The notes beneath the pieces were generated by a model. The model saw only the letters and a list, made by a program, of their open reading frames with translations, did no database searches and was not told the origin of the DNA. The translations under genes and the position numbers were made by a program. Shown one piece after another: positions 36,565 through 47,574 of a stretch of DNA of 64,000 bases (position 1 is its first letter; each line of letters begins with the position of its first letter). This stretch comes from Heterodera schachtii. Lineage: Eukaryota; Nematoda; Chromadorea; Rhabditida; Heteroderidae. The stretch is taken from positions 682,001 to 746,000 of the forward strand of contig SIJG01000035.1 of NCBI GenBank assembly GCA_023374025.1. Direction: 5' to 3'.

Positions 36565-36905
36565 ATTCTTTTTCCATTTTGAATAATTGTAATTCCAGTT
36601 AATTTCTTAGCAATTATTTTGTCGCTGATTTTTGGATTTGCTTCTTTAATTTTCAAATATTGGGTCAGTTAACCTCAACCATTTGATCAAATACTGAGTT
36701 TTCATTTTTGTTCATTTTGCGCAGTTTTTATCAGTTAATAACAATAATGAACAAGAATTTTTATCAAGAGAAAAAGAGAGAATTTATTGAAAGATTTGAT
36801 GAATTTAAACGTTTATATGACCAAGGCAAACAGAAAGAATTTTTGAAGGAATTGGGCATTTCTTATGAAACATTTTGGAAATGCAAAAAAGTGCTAAAAA
36901 ATTAG
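36565..36905. pseudogene. HTH family relic G (two fragments in opposite orientation)
   Basis: The minus strand at 36660-36590 encodes an HTH-3-like block (QYLKIKEANPKISDKIIAKK). The plus strand from 36747 to 36905 encodes an intact-looking HTH-2 repeat (KKREFIERFDEF, KEFLKELGISYETFWKCKK) with an in-frame ATG and a stop. The Trp-Lys-Lys core is altered to Cys-Lys-Lys. There is no signal peptide. Confidence 0.65.
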
Positions 36906-37140
36906 GCAAAATAAAAAAGAATACTATTTTTTATAATTTATAGAATTGCATTTTACAAAAATGGTTAACTTCGAATACAATTGCAAAAAAGTATATTTCC
37001 AAATGTGTTATATTACGAAAATTCCTCCGGGTTTCAACGGTCTTTTCACCGATCGAACCATTAATTCTCGGCATTTTCTTTGCCGAAATTCAAATTTTAC
37101 ATTATAAAGTGAAAAAAGTAACAAAAAATTAAAAAGTAAA

Positions 37141-38952
37141 TTTGGTGAAGCATTGATTAATTTTTAAACATAAATAATTAAAAAATGGTAAGGATTTGGT
37201 GAAGCATTGATCAATTTTTAAACAAAAATAATTAAAAATGGTAAGGATTTGGTGAAGCATTGATCAATTTTTAAACAAAAATAATTAAAAATGGTAAGGA
37301 TTTGGTGAAGCATTGATCAATTTTTAAACATAAATAATTAAAAATGGTAAGGATTTGGTGAAGCATTGATCAATTTTTAAACATAAATAATTAAAAATGG
37401 TAAGGATTTGGTGAAGCATTGATCAATTTTTAAACATAAATAATTAAAAATGGTAAGGATTTGGTGAAGCATTGATCAATTTTTAAACATAAATAATTAA
37501 AAATGGTAAGGATTTGGTGAAGCATTGATCAATTTTTAAACATAAATAATAAAAATGGTAAGGATTTGGTGAAGCATTGATCAATTTTTAAACATAAATA
37601 ATAAAAAAGGTGAGTTTGGTGAAGCATTGATCAATTTTTAAACATAAATAATTAAAAATGGTAAGGATTTGGTGAAGCATTGATCAATTTTTAAACATAA
37701 ATAATTAAAAATGGTAAGTTTGGTGAAGCATTGATCAATTTTTAAACATAAAAAATTAAAAATGGTAAGGTTTTGGTGAGCATTGATCAATTTTTAAACA
37801 TAAAGAATTAAAAATGGAAGATTTGGTGAAGCATTGATCAATTTTAAAAACATAAAGAATAAAAATGGTAATCTTGGTGAAGCATTGATCAATTTTAAAC
37901 ATAAAAAATTAAAAATGGTAAGGATTTGGTGAAGCATTGATCAATTTTTAAAACATAAAAAATTAAAAATGGTAAGAATTTTGGTGAAGCATTGATCAAT
38001 TTTTAAACATAAATAATTAAAAATGGTAAGGATTTGGTGAAGCATTGATCAATTTTTAAACATAAATAATTAAAATGGTAAGATTTGGTGAAGCATTGAT
38101 CATTTTTAAACATAAATAATTAAAAATGCTAAGGATTTGGTGAAGCATTGATCAATTTTTAAACATAATTAATTAAAATGGTAAGGATTTGGTGAAGCAT
38201 TGATCAATTTTAAACATAAATAATTAAAAATGGTAAGGATTTGGTGAAGCATTGATCCATTTTAAACATAAATAATTAAAAATGGTAAGGATTTGGTGAA
38301 GCATTGATCAATTTTTAAACATAAATAATTAAAAATGGTAAGGATTTGGTGAAGCATTGATCAATTTTTAAACATAAATAATTAAAAATGGTAAGGATTT
38401 GGTGAAGCATTGATCAATTTTTAAACATAAATAATTAAAAATGGTAAGGATTTGGTGAAGCATTGATCAATTTTTAAACATAAATAATTAAAAATGGTAA
38501 GGATTTGGTGAAGCATTGATCAATTTTTAAACATAAATAATTAAAAATGGTAAGGATTTGGTGAAGCATTGATCAATTTTTAAACAAAAATAATTAAAAA
38601 TGGTAAGGATTTGGTGAAGCATTGATCAATCTTTAAACATAAATAATTAAAAATGGTAAGGATTTGGTGAAGCATTGATCAATTTTTAAACATAAATAAT
38701 TAAAAATGCTAAGTTTGGTGAAGCTTTGATCAATTTTTAAACATAAATAATTAAAAATGGTAAGGATTTGGTGAAGCATTGATCAGTTTTTAAACCTAAA
38801 TAATTAAAAATGGTAAGGATTTGGTGAAGCATTGATCAATTTTTAAACATAAATAATTAAAAATGCTAAGTTTGGTGAAGCTTTGATCAATTTTTAAAAA
38901 TAAATAATTAAAAATGGTAAGGATTTGGTGAAGCATTGATCAATTTTGAAAC
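37141..38952 (+). repeat. 53-bp minisatellite, about 35 copies
   Basis: Unit GGTAAGGATTTGGTGAAGCA followed by TTGATCAATTTTTAAACATA and AATAATTAAAAAT. Units are highly similar; most differences are one-base length changes in A or T runs or loss of AGGAT. Every unit carries a TGATCA palindrome. A short subset near 37610-38130 is more diverged than the flanking blocks, suggesting homogenisation from both sides. Confidence 0.97.
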
Positions 38953-38959
38953 ATCTTTT

Positions 38960-39770
38960 CAGTGAATTATTGACTGTTAGATTTATATCTAAAGATATAA
39001 ACAAAAAAGGGGCTTAAATAAGTAGAATAAATGCATATTTAATTAATGAAATTCTCTCAATTTAAATAATTTCCAAACATATTAATTAGGGCTTATATTT
39101 TTAGGTTTTTGCTTATTTTTTCCCTGAGTTCCCAGCGGCCTAAAACGCACGAAAATGTGTATTTTTTGTGGGTTAAGCTACTTTTCGAGTTAATTTTGGC
39201 CTTTTGCCCAAAATTTATTTAAAAAATGCGATAAAACGAAAAATAACCCCTAAGAATCGACCCAAAAATTTCACGAAGAAATAAAAATTTTTTCTCAAAA
39301 TTTCATCTCCAAAATTTATTTATTTTTTGACAAAGATTTGATTTTAAAAATTATATATTTCAATACTGATTTGGCTTAATTTTGTTGCTTTTTGAATAAA
39401 ATTTTGTCATTTTACATCCCTAACTTTGAGGCTTTTTAGTGCCTATTTTCCATTTTTTTGTGCCAATTTAATGGATTTTTAGGCTCTAAAACCTATCTAT
39501 ATTTTGTTTTGCAAACTTTACCTATTTCAACCAATTTTTTTCTCCATTAAATTCCTTATGTAGCGGCTTTATACAAAAAAGTATTCTTCATATTTTTCTC
39601 CAATTTTGACGAGAACACTAAATTATATTTAATTAATTCACCAAATTCAATTAAAATTCGAAAATTTAGCCAAAAATCTGAAATTTGTAATTTTGAACAA
39701 ATATCAAATCACAATCCGTTATCCGCCTTATCACGGTACCAAATAAATTCTTTTAAATTATTTTATTTAG
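38960..39770. other. Intergenic region with a dispersed repeat
   Basis: From 39060 to 39550 the sequence resembles 54340-54850 in the introns of the large gene (CCxxxAACGCACGAAAA, AATAxxxCCTAAGAATxGACC and CCTATTTTCCATTTTT phrases). The left end TTAGGGCTTATA resembles hAT-like termini, but no right end was identified. Confidence 0.45.
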
Positions 39771-39782
39771 CATATATTGAAA

Positions 39783-40745
39783 ATGGCTTTATTTGCTCTA
39801 ATTGTCGTTTTGTTTGTGCTTTTAATAAACAAAAGCCAACAAATGCCGGAAAGCCACGACGGTTTGGGTAATTTTTATTAAATTAAATTGTTGATTTATT
39901 TCTTTGGATGTAAACATAAAAACATACAAAATTTAAATATAAAAATGCAAAATAATTTGGTTTTTTATTAATTTTTTCATTAGAAATTGTCAAAATGGTA
40001 AAAGAAATGTTGGATTCAGCTTCGAATATAGTCGAAGGATTAAAATCAGGAAATTCAGCTGTAAATGAATTTGACGAAATTGAAAAATCGCCAATTACCA
40101 TTTTGTTTTGTAATTCAAAATTCGAATTGCAAATGGACGAAAATGCGAAAAAAATTGTGAAAAATTTGTGCAAAAATTTAAAAAAAGGTGAAAGCAAAGA
40201 AACACTGAACGAAATGGCCACGGAATTGAAATTCATTGATGAGCTATTGATGAACAAACAACAAATTCACGAAAACATTCTGCTGGAAAATTCGCTTCTC
40301 ACCGATGAAAACAAAAAACATTTTGCGCAATTCATTGAATTTTCATTGAATGCCTTGCTGCAAATCAGTGCAACAATTAAGGGTAATTAATTAAAAATTT
40401 TAAGTTAATTTATTTAATTTATAAATAAATAATGCAGCATTTTTAGCAAGAAAATTTCCAATTATTCAACCCGAAAAGCGCACCAAAAATTGCAGCACCA
40501 ACATAAGAAGACGACGAAAGCGCGCTAATGAATTAGGCAAATTCAGTTATGCATTAACTAGAGCCTGTATCAGTGCTATATATTTTGGTTATGCCTATGG
40601 CGTCCAAAAGAATGGTCATTTGTCAAAACACGATTCATTTTACAAATTTCATCTGTTTGTGATGATCGGAAGTGCCATTGACATGGGCATTTATTTTGCC
40701 ATGGCGGTTTATTATTGTTGTGTTGGTTGTTTCCGTTCTGGATGA
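39783..40745 (+). CDS. Secreted/membrane helical protein of unknown family, 3 exons, 263 aa
   Basis: Exons 39783-39867, 39984-40382 and 40438-40745 join in frame, both introns phase 1. The product has a signal peptide (MALFALIVVLFVLLINKSQQ), then a long amphipathic helical domain rich in Lys, Glu and Leu with one Cys pair region (LFCNSKFELQ, KNLCKNLKKG) and NKKHFAQFIEFSLNALLQIS. Exon 3 is basic (RRRRKRANE, a furin-like site) and ends with two hydrophobic segments (RACISAIYFGYAYG; FVMIGSAIDMGIYFAMAVYY) and three Cys before the stop. A fragment resembling the end of exon 2 lies at 62.2 kb. No family is recognised; a helical secreted or type-I-like membrane protein is the safest reading. Confidence 0.8.
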
Positions 40746-40796
40746 TGATGATGATGAACATGATGATGATGATGTTGATAATGATGATATGAAGAT
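40741..40796 (+). repeat. GATGAT microsatellite overlapping the stop codon of the 39.8 kb gene
   Basis: GATGATGATGATGAACATGATGATGATGATG begins within the final codons, so the stop codon TGA itself lies in the repeat. Length change there could alter the C terminus. Confidence 0.85.
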
Positions 40797-40799
40797 GAA

Positions 40800-41770
40800 T
40801 CAATTCCATTCGTGCTGGGACGTTTTATAAATCCGCCAACGGTTAAAAATGATAAAATCAAACATTTTCGCAAATTTTTCCAAAATTGAAAGTTTTAATG
40901 CTAATCAACACCAAAAAATTCAATATGAAACCAAAAATTTCAAAAAAATTCACTAAAAGGGTACAAAATTTTTGTCATAAATAATAATTATTTTCGAATG
41001 ATTGTTTGCTTTTTCCATTTTTATTAACACTTGGTGGTAATTTTTGAAACGACCTAACACCGACTCATTTTAACCCAAAAACATTACAAAAAAAAAATAC
41101 AAAAACTATTGATTCAATAAAATGCCTTTATTTACTGTCTTTTTTCATCGGATTATTTTTAAATGTTACCCTTTTTTTTGATCTGTACTTTCTTTTATAT
41201 TAATTATTTCTTTTAGTTTTATTTAATTTGATTGTTTCCTATTTTCCTATGATAAATGTTTGCACCTTTTCAATTATTTAAATTTATTCAAAAAATTACG
41301 CCTAGTTTCAAAAAAGTTATGATTTTTTTTTCAAATTTTCAGGATAATAGAGAATTCTTAGGGCTATCGAATGATATGAAGAATTAAAATTTAATTGCTT
41401 TTGAGTTGTTAAAAGACAGATTTTTTACAAAAAAGTTCCGACAAATATTTCGAAAAGGCACAAAAAAGCCATCCAAATGTTTTTTAAATGCCGACGGATG
41501 AGACAAAAATGAAAGTGAAGAAAAGTGAAATAAATGGAACAAAAAAGGACCAAAAAGAGTAAAATGAAAATTCGGCAATTGATCAAATGTGTGATGAAAT
41601 GGGAAACTATCCAAATGATCTACAAAAAATGAAGTTTGATTCAGAAATTATGATAAGTTTTTACTTAGATCCTGTGAAAATATTGAAAATACAAGTGAAA
41701 ATTTGTGAAAAGATTCTTATTAAAAATGCCAAAGAATAGTTTCTTAAAGGCACAAAATGCCAGCCATTTT
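40800..41770. other. Intergenic, AT-rich
   Basis: No gene is called. About 41300-41385 resembles the interior of the 21.8 kb MITE (GGATAATAGA..CTTAGGxCTATCGA). An HTH-family relic lies at about 41490-41635. Confidence 0.4.
41490..41635 (+). pseudogene. Relic of the HTH family linker
   Basis: GGATGAGACAAAAATGAAAGTG, CGGCAATTGATCAAATG and ATGAAATGGGAA..CCAAATGATC match the linker region of copies A and E (GWDK.., VDQMGEE, NPNDQQ). Frame lost, no HTH repeats. Confidence 0.55.
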
Positions 41771-43518
41771 TTAATTGTTTTTATTGATGCATAATTGCTT
41801 TATCCATCGTTTTAATGTGGTTCTGGGGATGTTCATTTCATCCGCAATTTTCTCTTTGCTTAATTTTGGGTTTCTTTTTACAATTTTCTCATAATTTTTC
41901 ACATATTCCAATTTTTCTGCATTAGTGTAGATTTCTTTTTTCCTTAAAAAGGAATCAAAATCATTGAAAAAAAAAACTTTTAAATTAAAAAAATATTACT
42001 AGAGAGTAAACCAAATTTTCTTTTCCAATCATAAATTGTACTATACAAAACGCCAATTTTTTCCGCTATTTTTATTTCAATTTTCCAATTCGATGCCAAA
42101 TTGAATTTTTTGGAAAATGCTTCTTTAACTTTTTCAAATTGTTTAATTTTTTCAAGCTTTTGTTGGTTTGTTGATAATTTCTTGGTTAAACCTTAAAGGG
42201 GAGACAATCAGTAAAAATCGTTAAATTATGAAAGTTTTTTTCGAAAAATTTTCACATTTAGCTTAAAATTTCAAAAAACTTTCCTTTTAATTGTTGAAAT
42301 TTTTTGAAATTCAGAAAACCGTTCATGAAAACAAATGGAATTACCGAAAGAATATTTTAAAAATTCATATTTTACCTAATTCATTTTTCAGTTCGTAAAT
42401 TTTATTACGATAAACTCCCAAACTTTCGGCAATTTCTCGTTCGATTTTTAGACTTTTCTTCTTGTCATATTTAAACCCATAAATTTTTTCTTTTTTCAAT
42501 TGATCAAATGTTCTGATCAAATCTATTTTTGTTTCTGCATTTTCCCGCTTTCTCTTCTTAATTTGTCCAAATTTTTGCTTCTCTTTATTAATATTGTTGT
42601 GATTTGTGCCCAATTTTTTGGCATTTTTTTCCAAATCATTTCTTCTTTCATTCTTAAGAATTTTGCTTTTTTGTAAATGATTTTTTAAGAATTTTATACT
42701 ATAATTAGGCCATCGTTTGTAGATTAATTTAGAAAAAAAAAGAATTAATTTGTTATTCAGTTTATTGTTCAGGCCGGATGGTATTTTTTGAAAATTTGCA
42801 GGCCGATTTCTATGCATGCCGAAGATTTGATTTCAAAGTTTCAAGCCATTATGATAATTCGAAAAGAGTTTCAAAAATCGGAGGACTTGCTATTTTTAGC
42901 AAATTTTTTGGTCCATTCCAATTTTTGAAATTAATTTTTATTCAAATTCTCTAATGAAAATTTACAAAAAAATAGTGAATACAGTCTTACAGTATGCCCT
43001 TCTGTTATTACCGTTTCGGTGTAATTTGATTCCTCATCATCATCAGCTGAACAATTGATGTGATCAGCAGAATAATTACTGTGATCAACAGAAGAATTGC
43101 TCTGATCAGCTTGTTGTTGTTCATCATTTTCATTTTCTGATGCTTCTCCTTCCCATTGATTGGATTCAGTTTTTGGCAATTTTATTTTAATTTTCAATTT
43201 ATTATTGTGTCCATCCAATGGTTCTTTTTTGATTTTTTGCGATACTTTTGGCTTTATGTCTTCCGTTTCATTTTCATCGCAATTTTCAGATTTAATAACA
43301 ATTTTATTGGCATTTTGTTGTTTATAAATTTCATTTTTAACATCAATTTCTTCCTTTATTGAAAGATTTTCGATGAATTTTTGTTTTTTCATGTTTTTCG
43401 ATGTCGAAGATTTGAAGTCCTTCCATAAATCTTCATCATTTCCTTCAGTAATGAAAATAAATAAAATTGTAAACAAAATTATCATTAAAAAATTATTCAT
43501 AAAAATAATTTTTTGCAT
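41771..43518 (-). CDS. Secreted triple-HTH protein, copy D (duplicate of C; last exon frameshifted)
   Basis: Exons 43518..42991, 42652..42376 and 42191..42000 join in the same phases as copy C. The start MQKIIFMNNFLMIILF is chosen by alignment to copy C; an upstream in-frame ATG at 43539 exists. The linker carries KIKKEPLDG and two extra Ser/Asp-rich units (VDHSNYSADHINCSADDD). HTH 1 (EIAESLGVYRNKIYELKNEL) and HTH 2 (KIAEKIGVLYSTIYDWKRKF) are intact. In the last exon (41942..41771) one T is missing relative to copy C near 41929, so the frame reaches a stop before HTH 3 (KIADEMNIPRTTLKRWIKQL in the shifted frame). Either a two-HTH protein, a young pseudogene or a base-call error. Confidence 0.72.
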
Positions 43519-43734
43519 TTTCGATTCAATAAAACACAATTATTATATAATAATGAATATTAATTGTATATTTTCACTTTTTTACATAAAAATTGATTTC
43601 AACAGGAATAGTTGCGTAGAATTCAATATTATTTATAATAAAATTCGAATTACGCATAATATATTTTTTTATTATTATGTGAATTTCTTAATAAATTTAA
43701 TAAAATTTTAAAAATCTTTCATAATAATTTGATG

Positions 43735-44300
43735 TAAATATTTGCTAATTACAAGAGTAAAATGAGATGGTGGTGATGTAATGAAAAGAAAATTAGAAAA
43801 TTTAATTACATATTTACTTCTTGAAAAAGTGACGGTTTTATGGAATAAACCCCCAAAAAATGAATAGTGAAAGCGTTTAAAAAAAAGAAAAATTTTCTGA
43901 TACTTTTCTTATCAATATCTGAATTAAAATTAAAATTATCTGAATTAATTAATTGGTATTTGTTTGGTCTAAAATTGTGAAAAAATTAGCAATTTAAACA
44001 TTATATATAAATTAATAAATTATTAATATTCAAGAGTTTATCCATTCCTTTATTAGTTGTTTTTCAGCAAATTTCAAAAATTTTCTACAATTCTCTTTTA
44101 GGGAAGAATTTCCCATTACCAGATAATATCAATAATTTATTTTTAAATTCTTTTTTATTAACTTAAGAATCTACCATATGCTGCAATTTTTCACTTCGAT
44201 ATTTTTATTATTATTCAATTTTTTATAATCTTTCGAGAGCGAAAATTCATTTTAAGATGTAATTTCCTATACAGATTTCCGAGACTTTGGACAATAATTT
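43735..44300 (-). promoter_or_regulatory. Upstream region of HTH copy D, matching that of copy C
   Basis: Carries the same AATGAGATGGTGGTGATGTAA, CTTGAAAAAGTGACGGTTTT and CTATACAGATTTCCGAGA blocks in the same order as 33025-33460. This fixes the far boundary of the duplicated segment near 44290. Confidence 0.5.
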
Positions 44301-44382
44301 ATTTGATTATTAATAAAAAACAAATAATTTATATTTTAAATAAATTTTCGCATGTTTTTAGAAAGTCAAGAAACAATTTTGT

Positions 44383-44505
44383 ATCGTTGAGTACCTTAGT
44401 TCCGCAAGTTCATGGATACGGTGGAAGTCATAGGCCAAATTGGGCCTATTACTAACACATTCGAGCCCTACTACCGTAACCCATATTATGAATTTTGCTT
44501 TTAGT
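44383..44505 (+). pseudogene. Relic of exon 2 of the 59 kb Tyr-rich gene
   Basis: Reads SLSTLVPQVHGYGGSHRPNW AYY then a frameshift into YYRNPYYEF, clearly matching SLSTVVQKVNGYGGSHTPNW and YRNSYYDM of the gene at 59.2-59.7 kb but on the opposite strand. A stop and a frameshift interrupt it and no splice sites remain. Confidence 0.75.
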
Positions 44506-44509
44506 AAAA

Positions 44510-45063
44510 CGGTGCTAGGTCACTTCACAAAAAGGCAAATTTGGGCGCTTCACAAAAAGTGCAAAAATCAAAAGTCTGCTTTTTCTATGATTTTTGTCAA
44601 TTTTTTTAAGTTCTAAATATGTTTAAATTTAATTAAATTTGTGCTTAAATACATTCTTCTAAAAGTTTTTTTTATGGATCTCGAATAAAAATAATTAAAA
44701 TTTACCTAAAATAAAATAAAATTATTAACCAGATTGCTTTGAATTTTTTTTTAATTTTGAAGCTTGATTAGCATTTGTAATTGTGAAATATTTAAAAATC
44801 AAAGTAATCTGGTTAATGACTTTATTTTATTTATTTTTCATTCGAATCCAACAAAATTTAAATGTATTTAAGCATCAATTTAATTAAATTTAAACATATT
44901 TAAAATAAAAAAATTCATAAAAAAATAATATGGATAATCCGATATTAGATTTTTGCACTTTTTTTGTGAAGCGCCCCGATTTGCATCTTTTTTGTGAAGT
45001 GCCCAAATTTGCACTTTTTGTGAAGCGCCCAAATTTGCATTTTTGTGAAGTGGCCAACCACGG
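44510..45063. mobile_element. 554-bp foldback element with iterated CTTCACAAAAAGTGCAAATT words
   Basis: Left end CGGTGCTAGGTCACTTCAC and right end (reverse complement) CCGTGGTTGGCCACTTCAC. Both arms carry repeats of GGGCGCTTCACAAAAAGTGC. The interior is also inverted (ATTAACCAGATTGCTTTGA near 44725 against TCAAAGTAATCTGGTTAAT near 44799), so almost the whole element is one palindrome. No clear target duplication and no coding capacity. Confidence 0.82.
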
Positions 45064-45282
45064 TATAAACAAATTATTTATTTTTATTAATTTTTTTTTT
45101 TGTCAATTAACAAAATATTTGTCATATTCTGAAAATTGTAAATAAAAAAAAAGAAAAAACTTCTATAATAAAAAAAACTTAGAAATAATCACCTTAATAA
45201 GTTATTATGGTATTGAAGAAAATTTAATACCAATGACCGGAAATTATACAAAAAATTTTAGAATTTTCAATACTATTATCAT

Positions 45283-45833
45283 TAGGGGTGGGAAATTTAG
45301 GTAAGAAAAATCGCGAAATAGGTAGTTAAATAGTTAAGAAAAAAACTCAGCTATTAAATAGGTTAAAAAAATCCCAAAATAGGTAAATAAAATTTCAAAC
45401 GATTTTTTAGTGGAAAAAAGCAAACAAAGTGGGAAAAATTTGGTTCTATTTCTTTGTAAACGAATAATTTAAATATTTCTATTATTTTATTAGAAAATAT
45501 TAACATTTTTAAATTAAAATTTTGTCAAGAAAAATAATAAATTTTGGGGGAAGAATTTTTGGGAAAATTTTCCAAATTTTAGGAGTGTTTCTTTTTTAAA
45601 TTTTTTACAGGTTGATTCTTAGGGATATATTTTTGAATTTATTGCATTTTTGTTAAGGAATTTTCTGAAAAACCTTAAATAGTGTAATAGGTAGAAAAAT
45701 TCCCAAATATGTAAGAATAGGTATTATAAAAGTCATCGTAGAAGCCCCAAACTAGGAAAATGCTTTTTTCATGCTTCTCTATGCGTATTAAGTGTACCAA
45801 AATTTAGGTATTTACCTAAATTTCCTATCCCTA
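45283..45833. mobile_element. 551-bp hAT-like MITE with 8-bp TSD
   Basis: TIRs TAGGGGTGGGAAATTTAGGT and (right, reverse complement) TAGGGATAGGAAATTTAGGT. Identical ATTATCAT duplications at 45275-45282 and 45834-45841. The left arm has TAAATAGGTxxAAA words. No open frame of note. Confidence 0.92.
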
Positions 45834-45958
45834 ATTATCATGCATTAGGCGGAATGTTTAAACTTTTGTAAAAGCATTAATTTGTTTATGGAATAAAATT
45901 GAATAGGACCACGATGAACTTTAAAAATTAAAGCAATTTAAGCGAACAATATAAAATG

Positions 45959-46420
45959 GGCAATCCTGAAGAATGGGGGTTTCTAATTTAACTTATTTCT
46001 TTTGTGCTCATAATTAGTTTCTGGGGATTTTCGAGGGTGCTGATTACGAATCTGAACTTGGATTTCCCCAATTCCGAACCCCGGACCCGAATTCGAACAA
46101 AAAAATTGAATTTTTTTCAAAAATACGCGTTAAAATCGACCAAATTTTCGCGCAAATTGCTATTTTTTATTCAAGCAATAATTGAAGCATTGTTATGCAT
46201 TAAAATAAATAGTTGTTAATTGAATTCGAAGCTTTTCCCCAGAAAAATGCATCTTTTGAAAAAATTACAACTTTTTTTGTTCGAGTTCGGGTCCGGGGTT
46301 CGAGATTGGGCAAATCCGAGTTTAGATTCGTGACCAGCGCCCTGGACAACCCTCGGAAACTGATTTTGAGCCAAATTTAAAAAAAAATTTAAATAGAAAC
46401 CCCCATTCTTCAGGATTGCC
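45959..46420. mobile_element. 462-bp MITE with 8-bp TSD and near-palindromic arms
   Basis: Perfect terminal inverted repeats GGCAATCCTGAAGAATGGGG, with ATAAAATG duplications at 45951-45958 and 46421-46428. Subterminal GxxCCGGGGTTCG/CGAACCCCGGACC words are inverted as well. No transposase. Confidence 0.92.
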
Positions 46421-46693
46421 ATAAAATGTGAGAAATAAATAAAACAAGGAATTGTAAAAAAAAAAAGTTTCGTAATGCCAATTAATTATGTTCAGAACCG
46501 AAAAATGTGCGTCAGTGGTACTGTGTGTTTTTAAAATTTAAAAATACTATAATTTAAAAACTTTGAGAGCAGCAACAATTCCACCCATATTAATGACAGA
46601 AGAAGCACATTAAGTTACAAATTTTCTTTTTCCTTTTCTTAAAAAAGAATATACAGTATCAAAGAAGTATTTTTCGGCGCGAACCCTCTCTAT

Positions 46694-47502
46694 CAGGGAT
46701 GGCACGGAATTCCGATTTCCGACTTCCGATTTCCGACATTTTTGGGGTCGGAATTCCGATTTCCGATTTCCGAAAAAATTTTGGTCGCCGGAATTCCGAC
46801 TTCCGATTTCCGAAATTTTTGATGAAAAGTCGGAAATTTTCGGAAATTTTTTTTTAAATTTTTTTTCAAAAAATTAGTAATTTTTGTACAATTTCTGTTA
46901 ATAAATTGAACTGAAACTTTCAAAAATTTTCCGGCGGCGCCTATCGGCACCGCCGGACCCTAAAAACCTTAATTTTCTTGCAAAATTTGCTCAAAATTAC
47001 AAAAATTTGTCATTTTTTGGACAAAATCTGTTAACAAATCGCATTAAAAATTACAAAAATTTTCCTGGCGGCGCCTATCGGCACCGCCGGACCCTCCCCC
47101 CCCCCCCTGTTCCCAAAAAGTTTTTGAAAAAAACGCGCCATAAAAAACGTATAAATAATCAATCACTCCTTTTCCCAAAAATGTTCTAAAATTATGCAAA
47201 AATACATAAAAAAGATTTCGATAAAATCATTGAATAATTTTTCAAGCAAAATATTCAAATAACCAAAATATTTTTGAAATCACCATTTATTTGTTAAGAA
47301 TTATAAAAATTAACCTATTAAAATATTTAGAAATTTTTTTTTATTATATTTTATATTTTTGAAAAATTTCCGATTTCCGACTTCCGATTTCCGACGTTTT
47401 TGGGGTCGGAATTCCGATTTCCGATTTCCGAAAATTTTTGGGACCTCGGAATTCCGGTTTCCGATTTCCGAAAATTTTTGGGGCCTCGGAATGCCATCCC
47501 TG
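46694..47502. mobile_element. 809-bp non-autonomous hAT element with iterated ATTTCCG arms
   Basis: Ends CAGGGATGGCA and TGCCATCCCTG are classical hAT termini. Flanking 8-bp duplications are CTCTCTAT (46686-46693) and TTCTCTAT (47503-47510), 7 of 8 matching. Both arms are arrays of GGAATTCCGATTTCCGATTT words. The interior has two GGCGGCGCCTATCGGCACCG copies (about 46932 and 47067) and a poly-C run (about 47094-47107). Confidence 0.92.
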
Positions 47503-47574
47503 TTCTCTATCATCGTACTGTACTTTGTTTCTTTTGCCAACATTTTTGTGCCGCCGGCCCTAATGACAAAATGA

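Noticed and set aside
35483..36586. Frames inside the GCGGCGCC arrays
   Set aside because: They read the inverted terminal repeats of the MULE-like element.
37141..38952. CRISPR-like array
   Set aside because: Units are contiguous with no unique spacers and the genome is eukaryotic; it is a minisatellite.
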